Made by a program: the position numbers and the translations under genes. 63,723 nucleotides of DNA, taken from the NCBI GenBank assembly GCA_016191015.1, contig JACPPM010000238.1, forward strand, positions 1 to 63,723, written 5' to 3'. The notes beneath the pieces were generated by a model. That model was given only the letters and a program-made list of their open reading frames with translations, was not told the DNA's origin and did no database searches. Origin of the DNA: Acidobacteriota bacterium (GTDB taxonomy: Bacteria; Acidobacteriota; CAIWXX01). Positions 36,170 through 44,828 of this stretch are shown here, one piece after another (within the stretch, counting starts at the first letter, position 1; every line of letters starts with the position of its first letter).

Positions 36170-37816
36170 ATGACACTCCCCCTCGGGTCTCGAGGGACGG
36201 CGTTGCTGCGCCGCGTCAATTCCGGACCGCGGTGGCGCGTGCCCCTCGCACTGCTCGGGCTCGTCGTCTCTACACCTCTGACCTGCTGTCGTTCTCAGGA
36301 TCATCGCGAGACGACATCGCCGCCATCGCTGGTGATCGCTTACAAGAGCACGGTTGCCAGCATGGACCCGATCACCGAAAACACGGTCATCTCCAATTCG
36401 ATCTATTGCAACGTCTTCGAGCCGCTGGTGTTTCGAGACGAGAGAATGAGGATCCGGCCACTGCTTGCTGTCACCTGGCTGAATCCCGACGACCGGACCT
36501 GGGTGTTCAAGCTTCGGGCCGGCGTTCGGTTCCACGACGGATCGCCGTTGAGGGCGGAGGATGTTCGCTACAGTCTCGAGCGCGCCCGAAACGACAGCTC
36601 ATCCACGCTCGCGGGATCTCTGACGACCCTGGAGAGTGTCGATGTCATCGACGAGGGCACGGTGCGCATTGTGACGAAGAAGCCGTACAGCATGCTACTC
36701 GGCCGCCTCGTGGACATCTGGATTCTCCCGGCGCCGCGTTCTGTGAACGAGCCTTCGACGGACGCACCTCCGGGGACTGGACCCTATCGCCTGAAGAGCT
36801 GGAAGCAGAATGATTCCGTCCTGCTCGAAGCGAACCCTACCTACTGGGGAGCGAGGCCCTCAGTGCAACGCGCGCGCTTCGTCGCGATACCTGACGCCCG
36901 CACACGGCTCGAGGGCCTCAAACAGGGGAAGATCTCCATTCTGCCGAGTCTCGAACCGGTTGCGTTCGGCGACGCGGATCTTCTCGATCGTCGGCGATTC
37001 CGGCTGCAGAGCTCCCCCGGGCTCCTGGTCATCTATCTCGGGATGAAACTGAGAAGAGAGAACCAGGTCGGGTCAGAGACAGTAGTCAACCCCTTCTTCG
37101 ATCGCCGCGTGAGGGAGGCGGTTCAAAGGGCTATCGACGTCGACCACATCGTCGACAATATCCTGCAGCGCAACGCGATCCCGGCGACGCAGATCGTCGC
37201 TCCCGGGCTTTTCGGGTACTGCGACGAGGTCAGGCGACCGCCCTACGATCCCGAAGGCGCCAAGAAGCTGCTCAGAGAGGCTGGATATGGGCGCGGCTTC
37301 GCGGTGCGGCTGGATCTCACGGACAACCGCTATCGCAATGACCTTGAGATCGGCAAGGCCATCGCCAACGATCTCGGAAAGGTCGGGATCCGGGTCTCGC
37401 TGAACCCCATGCCGATCGGGGCGCTCAACGAGAGCCTTCGCGCCCACACATCCTCCTTCTTCATGCGAGGATGGTCGCTGCCGAGCGCGGATGCGAGCGG
37501 GGCATTCGATTTCTGCGTGCACACGGCGGACCCTCGGGGAGGGTACGGCTCCGAGAACAGTGGAGGATATAGTAATCCGGAGGTAGATCGGCTGATCGAG
37601 CGCAGTGCGGAGACGATGCAACCAAAGCAGCGCCTGCAGCTACTCGAACATACGATGAAGCTAGTCATGCATGACCTCCCTTACGTCCCGCTCCATGTCG
37701 AGAACAACGTGGCGGCGAGTCTGGCCGAGGTTGAGTGGCGGAACCGCCCAGACGAGTTCATCTACGTGCAGAGTATTAGGTTCCGGCACGTTTCCGCCGG
37801 CGTCCCGCCTCGCTAG
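36170..37816 (+). CDS. ABC transporter substrate-binding protein, family 5 (peptide type)
   Basis: From ATG 36170 (MTLPLGSRGTALL) the protein is 548 aa. An export signal (PLALLGLVVSTPLTCC) could be a loose lipobox. The SBP_bac_5 fold is clear: FEPLVFRDERMRIRPLLAVTW, VFKLRAGVRFHDGSPLRAEDV, GTGPYRLKSWKQND, VNPFFDRRVREAVQRAID and YDPEGAKKLLREAGYG. These proteins capture oligopeptides or similar solutes for an ABC importer, but no permease genes are adjacent. It is an orphan binding protein. Confidence 0.9.
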   Translation: MTLPLGSRGTALLRRVNSGPRWRVPLALLGLVVSTPLTCCRSQDHRETTSPPSLVIAYKSTVASMDPITENTVISNSIYCNVFEPLVFRDERMRIRPLLAVTWLNPDDRTWVFKLRAGVRFHDGSPLRAEDVRYSLERARNDSSSTLAGSLTTLESVDVIDEGTVRIVTKKPYSMLLGRLVDIWILPAPRSVNEPSTDAPPGTGPYRLKSWKQNDSVLLEANPTYWGARPSVQRARFVAIPDARTRLEGLKQGKISILPSLEPVAFGDADLLDRRRFRLQSSPGLLVIYLGMKLRRENQVGSETVVNPFFDRRVREAVQRAIDVDHIVDNILQRNAIPATQIVAPGLFGYCDEVRRPPYDPEGAKKLLREAGYGRGFAVRLDLTDNRYRNDLEIGKAIANDLGKVGIRVSLNPMPIGALNESLRAHTSSFFMRGWSLPSADASGAFDFCVHTADPRGGYGSENSGGYSNPEVDRLIERSAETMQPKQRLQLLEHTMKLVMHDLPYVPLHVENNVAASLAEVEWRNRPDEFIYVQSIRFRHVSAGVPPR

Positions 37817-38007
37817 GTGGGGGTCAGCCTCGGCAACCCCGCCGTCCCTCGCCGCGGTCAACGTCTGTCCCGATGGACGGCCCGAGTCGGGTCCGACCAA
37901 GTGTTTTCATGAGCTTGGGAATTGGCATGTTCTTCGCTTCGTGTGGTGTGCAGGCCGACCTGAGGCAGATGGATTAGATGCAATCAAGGAAGAGAGGGAG
38001 AAAAGTC

Positions 38008-38568
38008 ATGAGAAACTTGATGGAAATGGCAGGAAGGGGACGAATGGGTCGTTGTGCCGGCATGATCCTTGCGGGGATGCTGGGCGCGGCGTATGTCGCG
38101 GCGGAGGAGAAGCCGGTGGTGCAAGAGGAGGCGACTCTTGTGAAAGCCATCCCGGTTCGGGAGGCGGTGTTCCTCCAGAATCGCGAATCGGGCGCTAATC
38201 CTTTGCGGGAACAGAGCAGCGGGCTTGTCCCGGTGGTGGCGGTCGACAGCGCGCTCACCGAGATGCGAATCGGGGTGGACTCGCTCGAGGCACGCGGTGC
38301 GCTTGGGTTTGTCGTGCAGGCAGGCCAGACTCTTCATGTAAGCGTCGAACACGGTCAATCCTCCTGGTTCCAAGTTGTGACCCTGAACCGATACGGCACG
38401 CTGCAAGCTGGGATGTACCAGAACATCCAGCAACTGGGTCGCGCGCCGGAGGCGAGCTTCGCGAACACCACGCAGAAAGCGCAGGCTGTCTACGTGCTGG
38501 TGAGGTATCCGGACTTCGTCTACCAGAGCGGAGGAGAGTACCTTCTGAAAATCAGCCGGTCCAATTGA
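38008..38568 (+). CDS. Secreted protein of unknown function
   Basis: The ATG at 38008 (MRNLMEMAGRG) follows a GAGGGAG ribosome site and is preferred over the ATG at 37978. That gives 186 aa. A signal peptide (CAGMILAGMLGAAYVAA) is followed by a soluble region with no recognised domain. The C-terminal half (FVVQAGQTLHVSVEHGQSSWFQVVTLNRYG ... YVLVRYPDFVYQSGGEYLLKI) reads like a beta-sandwich of the pre-peptidase C-terminal type. No operon partner is seen. Confidence 0.65.
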   Translation: MRNLMEMAGRGRMGRCAGMILAGMLGAAYVAAEEKPVVQEEATLVKAIPVREAVFLQNRESGANPLREQSSGLVPVVAVDSALTEMRIGVDSLEARGALGFVVQAGQTLHVSVEHGQSSWFQVVTLNRYGTLQAGMYQNIQQLGRAPEASFANTTQKAQAVYVLVRYPDFVYQSGGEYLLKISRSN

Positions 38569-38617
38569 ACCGCGGGATCCAGAAGTATCGGACCACGGAT
38601 CGGGCGTAGAAGGGTTC

Positions 38618-38660
38618 GGAGGAAGCCCCGGACGGGCACGAAGCCGGCCGGGGCACCTCC
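38618..38660 (+). terminator. Strong hairpin after the secreted protein gene
   Basis: Arms GGAGG-aa-GCCCCGG-a-CGG and CCG-G-CCGGGGC-a-CCTCC pair for about 15 bp, with small bulges, around a 9-nt loop. It lies 50 nt after the stop at 38568. There is no downstream U-run, so it may be a Rho-assisted terminator or a structured RNA. Confidence 0.45.
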
Positions 38661-38817
38661 ATAATGCGAGGCGGGGGCATGCGGACGTGCTCCGGGATCG
38701 GCTCATCGTCTCTTTCAAGGCACCGTCCAACCACAGTTGACAGCAGATTGAGAATCGAGCCCCAAAGGATGACCGACAGACGGGTAATAGTAGAGAGTGA
38801 CAGCAGGAGGAGAGTGG

Positions 38818-39063
38818 ATGTTGTTGAGGAGATTGGAGACCAAGGTCAAGCTCGCGGCTCCGGGTGAAGGTGGATTTGGCTTCGTCACGTGCGCGCATTG
38901 CGGTGCGCGGATCACCGAAGGCCAGACGGTGCGACTGTGGTTTGTGGAGGCCGTGAACGGAGGGTGGAAACTGAGACCTGTGTGCGATTGGTGTGATCAG
39001 ACGGTCGTACCGACCGGGGACGACGGGCCGAGGCCGCGTGCGGCGACTCCCAGGTTCTCCTGA
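38818..39063 (+). CDS. Small CxxC/CxxC protein, putative zinc ribbon
   Basis: The start ATG 38818 (MLLRRLETKVKL) is set by AGCAGGAGGAGAG just upstream, giving 81 aa. Two CxxC knuckles (CAHCGARI and CDWCDQ) 29 residues apart suggest a zinc ribbon. No family was recognised. It stands alone between the hairpin at 38618 and repeat 39065, and its coding signal is supported mainly by the ribosome site and the Cys pairs. Confidence 0.6.
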   Translation: MLLRRLETKVKLAAPGEGGFGFVTCAHCGARITEGQTVRLWFVEAVNGGWKLRPVCDWCDQTVVPTGDDGPRPRAATPRFS

Positions 39064-39064
39064 C

Positions 39065-39245
39065 GCGGCGGAGACGCAACCTCTTTGGTTGCGTTTCCGC
39101 CGCTCGTGAGAGCGTCCGGCGCGCTGCGCGCGCCTGGAGCGTGGGAGCGATTCGTGCCTCCCTGGGCATCTGAGGCGATCGGTCCGTTCCTGCGTTCCTC
39201 CCCCCCGCTTTCCTGAAAGAACTCCGGTGGATCTCGCTCGGGGCC
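39065..39245 (-). repeat. Family C hairpin followed by a family D repeat, inverted copy
   Basis: The hairpin at 39065-39103 (GCGGCGGAGACGCAACC / GGTTGCGTTTCCGCCGC) is joined to a family D segment at 39105-39245. On the minus strand this reads TTTCAGGAAAGCGGGGGGAGG, AACGCAGGAACGGACCGATCG. It has the same order as 7650-7863 in the opposite direction. It begins 2 nt after the small zinc-ribbon gene and could serve as its terminator. Confidence 0.75.
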
Positions 39246-39328
39246 CGGGAACGCCGATGCCGCGACAGCGACGATTCGAACAGACCGGACTTCCCCCAAT
39301 CCCGCACCCGAGGTGATGTTCCTCGACT

Positions 39329-39357
39329 TTGGACTTCGGACTCCCTCCTGCTATATT
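39329..39357 (+). promoter_or_regulatory. Promoter TTGGAC-17-TATATT with extended -10, leaderless
   Basis: TTGGAC (39329-39334) and TATATT (39352-39357) are 17 nt apart, with TGC directly before the -10 (extended -10). The ATG at 39366 lies 9 nt after the -10, so the mRNA would have essentially no leader. No ribosome site is present. Confidence 0.6.
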
Positions 39358-39365
39358 GCCGTGGG

Positions 39366-41363
39366 ATGAGGCGCGTGCAGGTGGCAGGAAAGTCGGAGCT
39401 GGAGCTCCCACCGCTCTCGACGAAAGCGATGGCGCCTCCCAGCGGGAGAGTCGCTCGATGGCTCTTCGCCGGCGGGAGGATTGACGAAGCGGCACACCAG
39501 GCGGAGGGCCACGAATGGTATCAGGTGCTTTGGCTGACGGGCGTGGACTACTTCTCGACGCTCGGCTACCAACCCGGAATCGCGCTTCTCGCCGCCGGGG
39601 TGCTGTCGCCGGTTGCCACGGTGATCCTCGTGGCCGTGACTCTGTTCGGGGCACTCCCGGTCTACGCGCAGGTCGCCCGCCGGTCCTATGCCGGACAGGG
39701 GTCGATCGCGATGCTGGAGAACCTGCTGCCGGGTTGGAGCGGCAAGATTCTGGTGCTCATTCTGCTGGGCTTCGCCAGCACGGATTTCGTGATCACGATG
39801 ACGCTCTCGGCTGCCGACGCCGCCCAGCACGCAATCGAGAACCCGCTGCTCCATCCGCTGCTCGGCGACACGCGACTCCTTCTGACGATGAGCTCACTGG
39901 CCGTTCTGGCGCTCGTCTTCATCATCGGCTTCTCCGAGGCCATTGGGTTGGCAGCGCTCATCGCGATCCCTTACATCCTTCTGAACATCGTGGTGCTCGC
40001 GCGGGCGGCGATGGAGGTCCTCAGGCACCCCGAATTGCTGAACGGATGGCAGATCGACCTGGCGGCTCACGGTGACTGGACGATGCTCATGATTGCGGCC
40101 GGCCTGATCTTCCCGAAATTGGCGCTGGGGATGAGCGGCTTCGAGACGGGCGTGTCGGTGATGCCGCAGGTGGCCGGCGGCAAGGGAGCCGCTCCTGGGG
40201 AAGCCCCCCTGGGTCGGATCCGGGCGACGCAGAAGCTATTGGCCAGCGCGGCGCTGATCATGAGTGCCCTGCTGGTAGCATCCAGCTTCCTCACCACGGT
40301 GCTGATCCCCGAGCATGACTACGCGATCGGTGGACCCGCGAGCGGTCGGGCCCTGGCCTACCTCGCCCACAAGCTCCTCGGCACGTTTTTTGGCACGATC
40401 TACGACATCTCCACGATCGCGATCCTCTGGTTTGCGGGGGCCTCAGCTATGGCCGGAATGCTCAACCTGATCCCCCGCTACCTCCCGCGCTACGGGATGG
40501 CCCCCCGGTGGGTCGCCTACGCGCGGCCTCTCGTCGTCGTGTTGTTTCTCGCGGATGTGGTTGTGACATGGGCGTTCGACGCGAGCGTTGAGGCGCAGGG
40601 TGGCGCCTATGCCACCGGCGTCCTGGTCCTGATGCTCTCGGCGGCCATTGCCGTGTCCCTCGCTCTCTGGCACGAATCCTCCGTCGCTGCATCGCCACGC
40701 GCGATCGGCACGAAGCTGCTCAGCGCCTCCTTCTGGCTCATCAGTCTGGTCTTCGCCTACACGCTCGTGGACAACGTCATCGAGAGGACGGACGGAGTCA
40801 TCATCGCGAGTGTCTTCATTGTCGTGATTCTTGTCCTGAGCGCGGCCAGCCGGTATCTGCGATCCACTGAGCTGCGTGTCGAGCACATGACATTCGTGGA
40901 CGCGGAATCCAAGGAGCTCTGGCCGCTGGTCCGAGGGAAGAAAGTCCATCTCGTTCCGTTGAAAACGGCGGCGGCGGACGATCGCGAGCGCAAGCGACGG
41001 GAGATTCAGAAACACTACAACGTCCGCGGACCGTTCGCTTTCGTCCACGTGCATCTCCTCGACAACCGCAGCGACTTCCTCTCTCCCCTCCACCTCAAGA
41101 TCCGCCGCCACGACGACGATTTCATCCTCGACATCTACGGCGCCAACGCAGTGGCCAACAGCCTGGCCTACCTCAGCGAACAGATTGACCCCAAGAGTCT
41201 CTTCCTGGGCCTCACTCGACAGAACCTGATGACCCAATCGTTGAAATACCTGCTGTGGGGTGAGGGTGAGGTCGGGATCTCCGTTTACACGATCCTCATC
41301 CGGTACTGGGACTGGACGCCGGAGGACGATGTGCGGCCGCGGATCTTTCTGATGAGCGAGTAG
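39366..41363 (+). CDS. APC-superfamily permease with C-terminal cytoplasmic domain
   Basis: The 665-aa protein has an N-terminal ~60-residue tail and about 12 TM helices (HEWYQVLWLTGVDYFSTLGYQPGIALLAAGVL is the first conserved element). A soluble domain of ~150 residues follows (VHLVPLKTAAADDRERKRREIQKHYNV). The GVDYFSTLGYQPG signature is shared with APC/KUP-type amino acid or potassium permeases; substrate assignment is not possible from sequence reading. The C-terminal domain suggests regulation. It is transcribed alone from a leaderless promoter. Confidence 0.82.
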   Translation: MRRVQVAGKSELELPPLSTKAMAPPSGRVARWLFAGGRIDEAAHQAEGHEWYQVLWLTGVDYFSTLGYQPGIALLAAGVLSPVATVILVAVTLFGALPVYAQVARRSYAGQGSIAMLENLLPGWSGKILVLILLGFASTDFVITMTLSAADAAQHAIENPLLHPLLGDTRLLLTMSSLAVLALVFIIGFSEAIGLAALIAIPYILLNIVVLARAAMEVLRHPELLNGWQIDLAAHGDWTMLMIAAGLIFPKLALGMSGFETGVSVMPQVAGGKGAAPGEAPLGRIRATQKLLASAALIMSALLVASSFLTTVLIPEHDYAIGGPASGRALAYLAHKLLGTFFGTIYDISTIAILWFAGASAMAGMLNLIPRYLPRYGMAPRWVAYARPLVVVLFLADVVVTWAFDASVEAQGGAYATGVLVLMLSAAIAVSLALWHESSVAASPRAIGTKLLSASFWLISLVFAYTLVDNVIERTDGVIIASVFIVVILVLSAASRYLRSTELRVEHMTFVDAESKELWPLVRGKKVHLVPLKTAAADDRERKRREIQKHYNVRGPFAFVHVHLLDNRSDFLSPLHLKIRRHDDDFILDIYGANAVANSLAYLSEQIDPKSLFLGLTRQNLMTQSLKYLLWGEGEVGISVYTILIRYWDWTPEDDVRPRIFLMSE

Positions 41364-41374
41364 GGCGCTGTCGT

Positions 41375-41403
41375 TTGACATTGGATCGACCGTCCGTTAC
41401 TTT
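41375..41403 (+). promoter_or_regulatory. Possible promoter TTGACA-17-TACTTT for nfu
   Basis: A perfect -35 TTGACA (41375-41380) is followed after 17 nt by a poor -10 (TACTTT). It is positioned 12 nt after the permease stop and about 35 nt before the nfu start. Confidence 0.4.
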
Positions 41404-41437
41404 CAACAGCGAGCAATCAATAAGGATGAATACGACA

Positions 41438-42022
41438 ATGGAGCAAGAGATCAAGATCAAGGGCGAGATCGCAGGCGACCCGGACGTCTGCAAGTTTACC
41501 GTCGACCGTCCGGTTTACGCAGGCGGGTCAGCGTACTTCGGGAGCCGGGAGATGACGCAGCAGTCACCCCTGGCGAAGAGGCTTTTCGAGATACCCCAGA
41601 TCCAGAGCGTGCTCATAGCCGGCGATCACGTCATCGTCACGAAATCCGGATATGAGCCGTGGCAGACCTTTGGAAAACTGATCGGGACGACGATCCGCGA
41701 GCATTTGGCAACGGGCGAGGAGGCGGTCAGCGAGGAGTTCAGACGGGGATTGCCGTCCGAAGAGGACCTGCGAAAAAAGGTTCGCCAGGTGCTTGACGAC
41801 GAAATCAACCCTGCCGTGGCGATGCACGGGGGGTACGTGGACCTCGTCGACGTGAAGAACAACTCGATCTACATCCAGTTTCAGGGCGGCTGTCACGGCT
41901 GCGCATCTGCCAGCATGACGCTCAAGATGGGGATCGAAAAGGCCATCCGGCAGCACCTCCCGGAGATCGGCGAGATCCTGGACGCGACCGATCACGCGAG
42001 CGGCGCGAACCCGTACTACTGA
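41438..42022 (+). CDS. Nfu-type iron-sulfur cluster scaffold/carrier
   Basis: The start is ATG 41438 (MEQEIKIKGEI), with AAGGA 11 nt upstream; ATG 41426 is the alternative. The protein is about 194 aa. The Nfu N-terminal domain (CKFTVDRPVYAGGSAYFGS, SPLAKRLFEIPQIQSVLIAGDHVIVTK) is followed by a NifU C-terminal domain with the cluster-binding CxxC (FQGGCHGCASASMTL). It carries assembled 4Fe-4S clusters to client enzymes; the 4Fe-4S homoaconitase and ferredoxin oxidoreductase nearby are plausible clients, by inference. A family B2 repeat follows. Confidence 0.92.
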   Translation: MEQEIKIKGEIAGDPDVCKFTVDRPVYAGGSAYFGSREMTQQSPLAKRLFEIPQIQSVLIAGDHVIVTKSGYEPWQTFGKLIGTTIREHLATGEEAVSEEFRRGLPSEEDLRKKVRQVLDDEINPAVAMHGGYVDLVDVKNNSIYIQFQGGCHGCASASMTLKMGIEKAIRQHLPEIGEILDATDHASGANPYY

Positions 42023-42089
42023 GGGCCACGCAGCAACGCTGACGTGTTCCTCGCGTCGGTGTGCAGGGGAGAGCGTCGAGCGAGCGGCC

Positions 42090-42279
42090 GCGTTGCGGCA
42101 GCCCGAAAACCGGAAGGGAAACCGCAGATTGCACCGATTACGCAGATTCCCCCGGGCGACGATCTCGCAACCGTCAATACTCCGAGGTTGAATCTGTGAA
42201 ATCTGTGGTTTCCCGGCTTTCGGCCTCGTTTGACCTGACAACATGTTGGTAAGAATGGGCCGCTGAGCGGCCTAGCCCC
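42090..42279 (-). repeat. Family B2 interspersed repeat, copy 2 (inverted)
   Basis: It matches 7413-7613 in reverse orientation over about 190 nt, including the GGCCGCTGAGCGGCC end hairpin and the ACATGTTGGTAAGAATGGG box. It lacks one 9-nt unit present in copy 1. The end box also appears alone at 56813-56852 and in diverged form at 59578-59605. Confidence 0.82.
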
Positions 42280-42299
42280 CTCGGAAAGGAGCTGCGATC

Positions 42300-44771
42300 A
42301 TGATTCAGGAACTCCCAGCCGACCGACTGCGCCGAACGGTGGACCCGGGCTCCCTCGGCATCAGCACTACGCAGGATCTGAAACCCCTGGAAGGCATCAT
42401 CGGCCAGCGGCGCGCGCTCTCGGCGCTGCGCTTCGGGCTGGGCATTCAGGAGATCGGGTTCAATATCTACGTCGCGGGCCCGGCCGGCATCGGCAAGATG
42501 ACGGCAGTCAGGTCGTTTTTGGAGGAGGAGGCCCGACGGAAGGAGACGCCCGCCGACTGCTGCTATCTCTACAATTTCGAGGATCCGTACCAGCCCCGTG
42601 CCTGCCGCCTCCGCCCCGGCGAAGGTCGTCAATTGCAGCAGGACATGAAGAGCCTGATCGACCATGTCAAGGCCGAGGTGCCGAAGGCTTTCGAGAGTGA
42701 GGAGTACGCCGCCAAGCAGGATGAGATTGTGAAGGGCGTCGAGAAGGAGCGTACACAGATCCTGGAGCAGCTGGCGGAGAAGGCGACGAAAGGAGGGCTT
42801 GCGATCCAGACGACGCCATTCGGTGTCGTGGTGGTGCCGGTGCTCGGAGGGCGCCCGTTGACTGACAATGAGCTGCGAGGGCTTCCTGAGCAGGCGCGTA
42901 CAGACCTCGAGAAGCGACGCGATGCGCTGCAGGACGAGTTGAAAGCTGCGCTGAAGCAGGTGCGGGAGTTGGAGCGAGGGGCGCGCGAAAAGCTGAACGC
43001 GCTCGACAAGCAGATCACGCTCTTCATCATCGAGGGGCTCATCGACGACTTGCTTGAAAAGTACGCGGAGACGTCACAGGTCGTCGAATACCTGCGATCC
43101 GTACAGGAGAACCTGCTCGAAAATATCCAGGCGCTCAAGACCGGCACCGCTTCGACGCCGTCACCACAGGTGCCGGCTCAGGCACCACCCCAGCCACCCG
43201 ACGCGACGCTCAAGCGCTATGAGGTCAACGTGTTCGTCGACAACGCCAGGCGTGAGGGAGCGCCGGTCGTGGTCGAATTGAATCCGACCTATAACAACCT
43301 TTTCGGCCGCGTCGAAAAAGAGACCATGATGGGGATGCTCTATACCGATTTCACGATGATCAAGCCCGGGTCACTCCATATGGCCAACGGCGGGTATCTC
43401 GTCCTGCGCATGGAGGATATCCTGAAGAACTACTTCTGCTGGGACGACCTGAAGCGCGCGTTGCGCAGTCGCGAAGTCCGGATTGAGGAACCCGCGGAGC
43501 GGCTCGGGTTCCTCGTCACCAAGACCCTTCGTCCCCAACCTGTGGCCCTCGATGTCAAGGTCATCATCGTTGGACGCTCGCTGTTCTACTACCTGCTCCA
43601 CGCCTACGACGAGGAGTTCCCGGAGCTGTTCAAGGTCAAGGCTGACTTCGATACACGGACTGACTGGAGTGACGGGAACATCCGGGATTTCCTCTCCTTC
43701 TTGCGCACACTCTGCGGCAAAGAGAACCTGAAGGACCTGGATGCGGGCGCAGCCGCGAAGCTTCTCGAGCAGGCTGCGCGGATCGCCGAGGATCAGGAAA
43801 AACTTTCAATGCACTTCGGGGCCGTCGCCGATCTGGTGCGAGAGGCACATTTCTGGGCCAAGCACGACGAATCGCCGCACATAACCACGACACACGTGCA
43901 GAAGGCGATCGACGAAAAGATCTACCGCTCGAATCTCATCCAGGAGCGTATCCAGGAGATGATCGCGCGGGGAACGATCCTGGTAGACACACGGGGCACG
44001 GCGTCGGGGCAGGTCAACGGCCTCTCGGTCTACAACCTTGGGGACTACGAGTTCGGGAGACCGAGCCGAATCACGGCCAGCGCGGTGCCGGGGCGCGAGG
44101 GGGTTGTGGACATCGAGCGCGAGGTGCAGATGGGAGGGCCGATCCACACCAAGGGGGTGCTCATCCTGAGCGGCTACCTCGCCCAACACTACGCCCGCGA
44201 CAAGGTGCTCACCCTCGCCGCCCGCTTGGTGTTCGAACAGAGCTACGAAGGGGTGGAAGGCGACAGTGCATCGTCGACCGAGCTGTATGCGCTGTTGTCG
44301 GCCCTGTCCGGGCTCCCGGTTCGACAAGGAATCGCGGTGACGGGATCGGTGAACCAGCGCGGCGAGGTGCAGGCGATCGGCGGGGTGAACCAGAAGATCG
44401 AGGGGTTTTACGACGTCTGTAGAACAAATGGGCTGGCCGGCGACCAGGGGGTGATGATTCCGAAAAGCAACGCTGCGAACCTGATGTTGCGAGAAGACGT
44501 CGTGGACGCCGTGCGCAGCGGCGCGTTCCACATCTGGCCGGTCGCCACTATCGACGAAGGCATCGAGGTCTTGACGGGCGTCCCCGCGGGCGTGCGAGGA
44601 GAGGACGGGAAGTTCCCCGTCGGGACGGTCGGAGCTCTGGTCGAGAAACGCCTCCTGGAGTTCACCGAATCGGTGCGGAGCCTTGGGACAGGCGCGGACA
44701 AGGGAGCGAAGAAGTCACAGGGGATGGGGGTGAAGCGACCTGAGGCAGGGCGGCGAAACAGGGCGGAGTGA
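42300..44771 (+). CDS. Lon-like ATP-dependent protease (S16, AAA)
   Basis: The 823-aa protein starts at ATG 42300 after AAAGGAG. An AAA region with P-loop GPAGIGKMTA is interrupted by a long coiled-coil insertion (~120-290). The AAA core continues (LNPTYNNLFGRV, MANGGYLVLRMEDIL). The C-terminal Lon protease domain has the catalytic Ser in EGDSASSTELYALLSALS and Lys in GGVNQKIEGFY. The Walker A residue after Lys is Met instead of Thr/Ser, which may weaken nucleotide binding. It belongs to the LonB/LonC-like group that lacks the usual N-terminal substrate domain. It degrades unfolded or specific cytoplasmic proteins. Confidence 0.88.
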   Translation: MIQELPADRLRRTVDPGSLGISTTQDLKPLEGIIGQRRALSALRFGLGIQEIGFNIYVAGPAGIGKMTAVRSFLEEEARRKETPADCCYLYNFEDPYQPRACRLRPGEGRQLQQDMKSLIDHVKAEVPKAFESEEYAAKQDEIVKGVEKERTQILEQLAEKATKGGLAIQTTPFGVVVVPVLGGRPLTDNELRGLPEQARTDLEKRRDALQDELKAALKQVRELERGAREKLNALDKQITLFIIEGLIDDLLEKYAETSQVVEYLRSVQENLLENIQALKTGTASTPSPQVPAQAPPQPPDATLKRYEVNVFVDNARREGAPVVVELNPTYNNLFGRVEKETMMGMLYTDFTMIKPGSLHMANGGYLVLRMEDILKNYFCWDDLKRALRSREVRIEEPAERLGFLVTKTLRPQPVALDVKVIIVGRSLFYYLLHAYDEEFPELFKVKADFDTRTDWSDGNIRDFLSFLRTLCGKENLKDLDAGAAAKLLEQAARIAEDQEKLSMHFGAVADLVREAHFWAKHDESPHITTTHVQKAIDEKIYRSNLIQERIQEMIARGTILVDTRGTASGQVNGLSVYNLGDYEFGRPSRITASAVPGREGVVDIEREVQMGGPIHTKGVLILSGYLAQHYARDKVLTLAARLVFEQSYEGVEGDSASSTELYALLSALSGLPVRQGIAVTGSVNQRGEVQAIGGVNQKIEGFYDVCRTNGLAGDQGVMIPKSNAANLMLREDVVDAVRSGAFHIWPVATIDEGIEVLTGVPAGVRGEDGKFPVGTVGALVEKRLLEFTESVRSLGTGADKGAKKSQGMGVKRPEAGRRNRAE

Positions 44772-44828
44772 GGAGAGCCCTCCAGGGGGACGGTACAGTA
44801 CCGCTGTTCAACCCATCACCGATCCGGT

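Noticed and set aside
39515-40075. Long frame-shifted ORFs inside large genes (for example 39515-40075, 61128-61997, 20119-21372)
   Set aside because: They are typical high-GC shadow frames with Arg/Gly/Ala-rich composition and no recognisable motif, opposite or offset to genes with clear domains.
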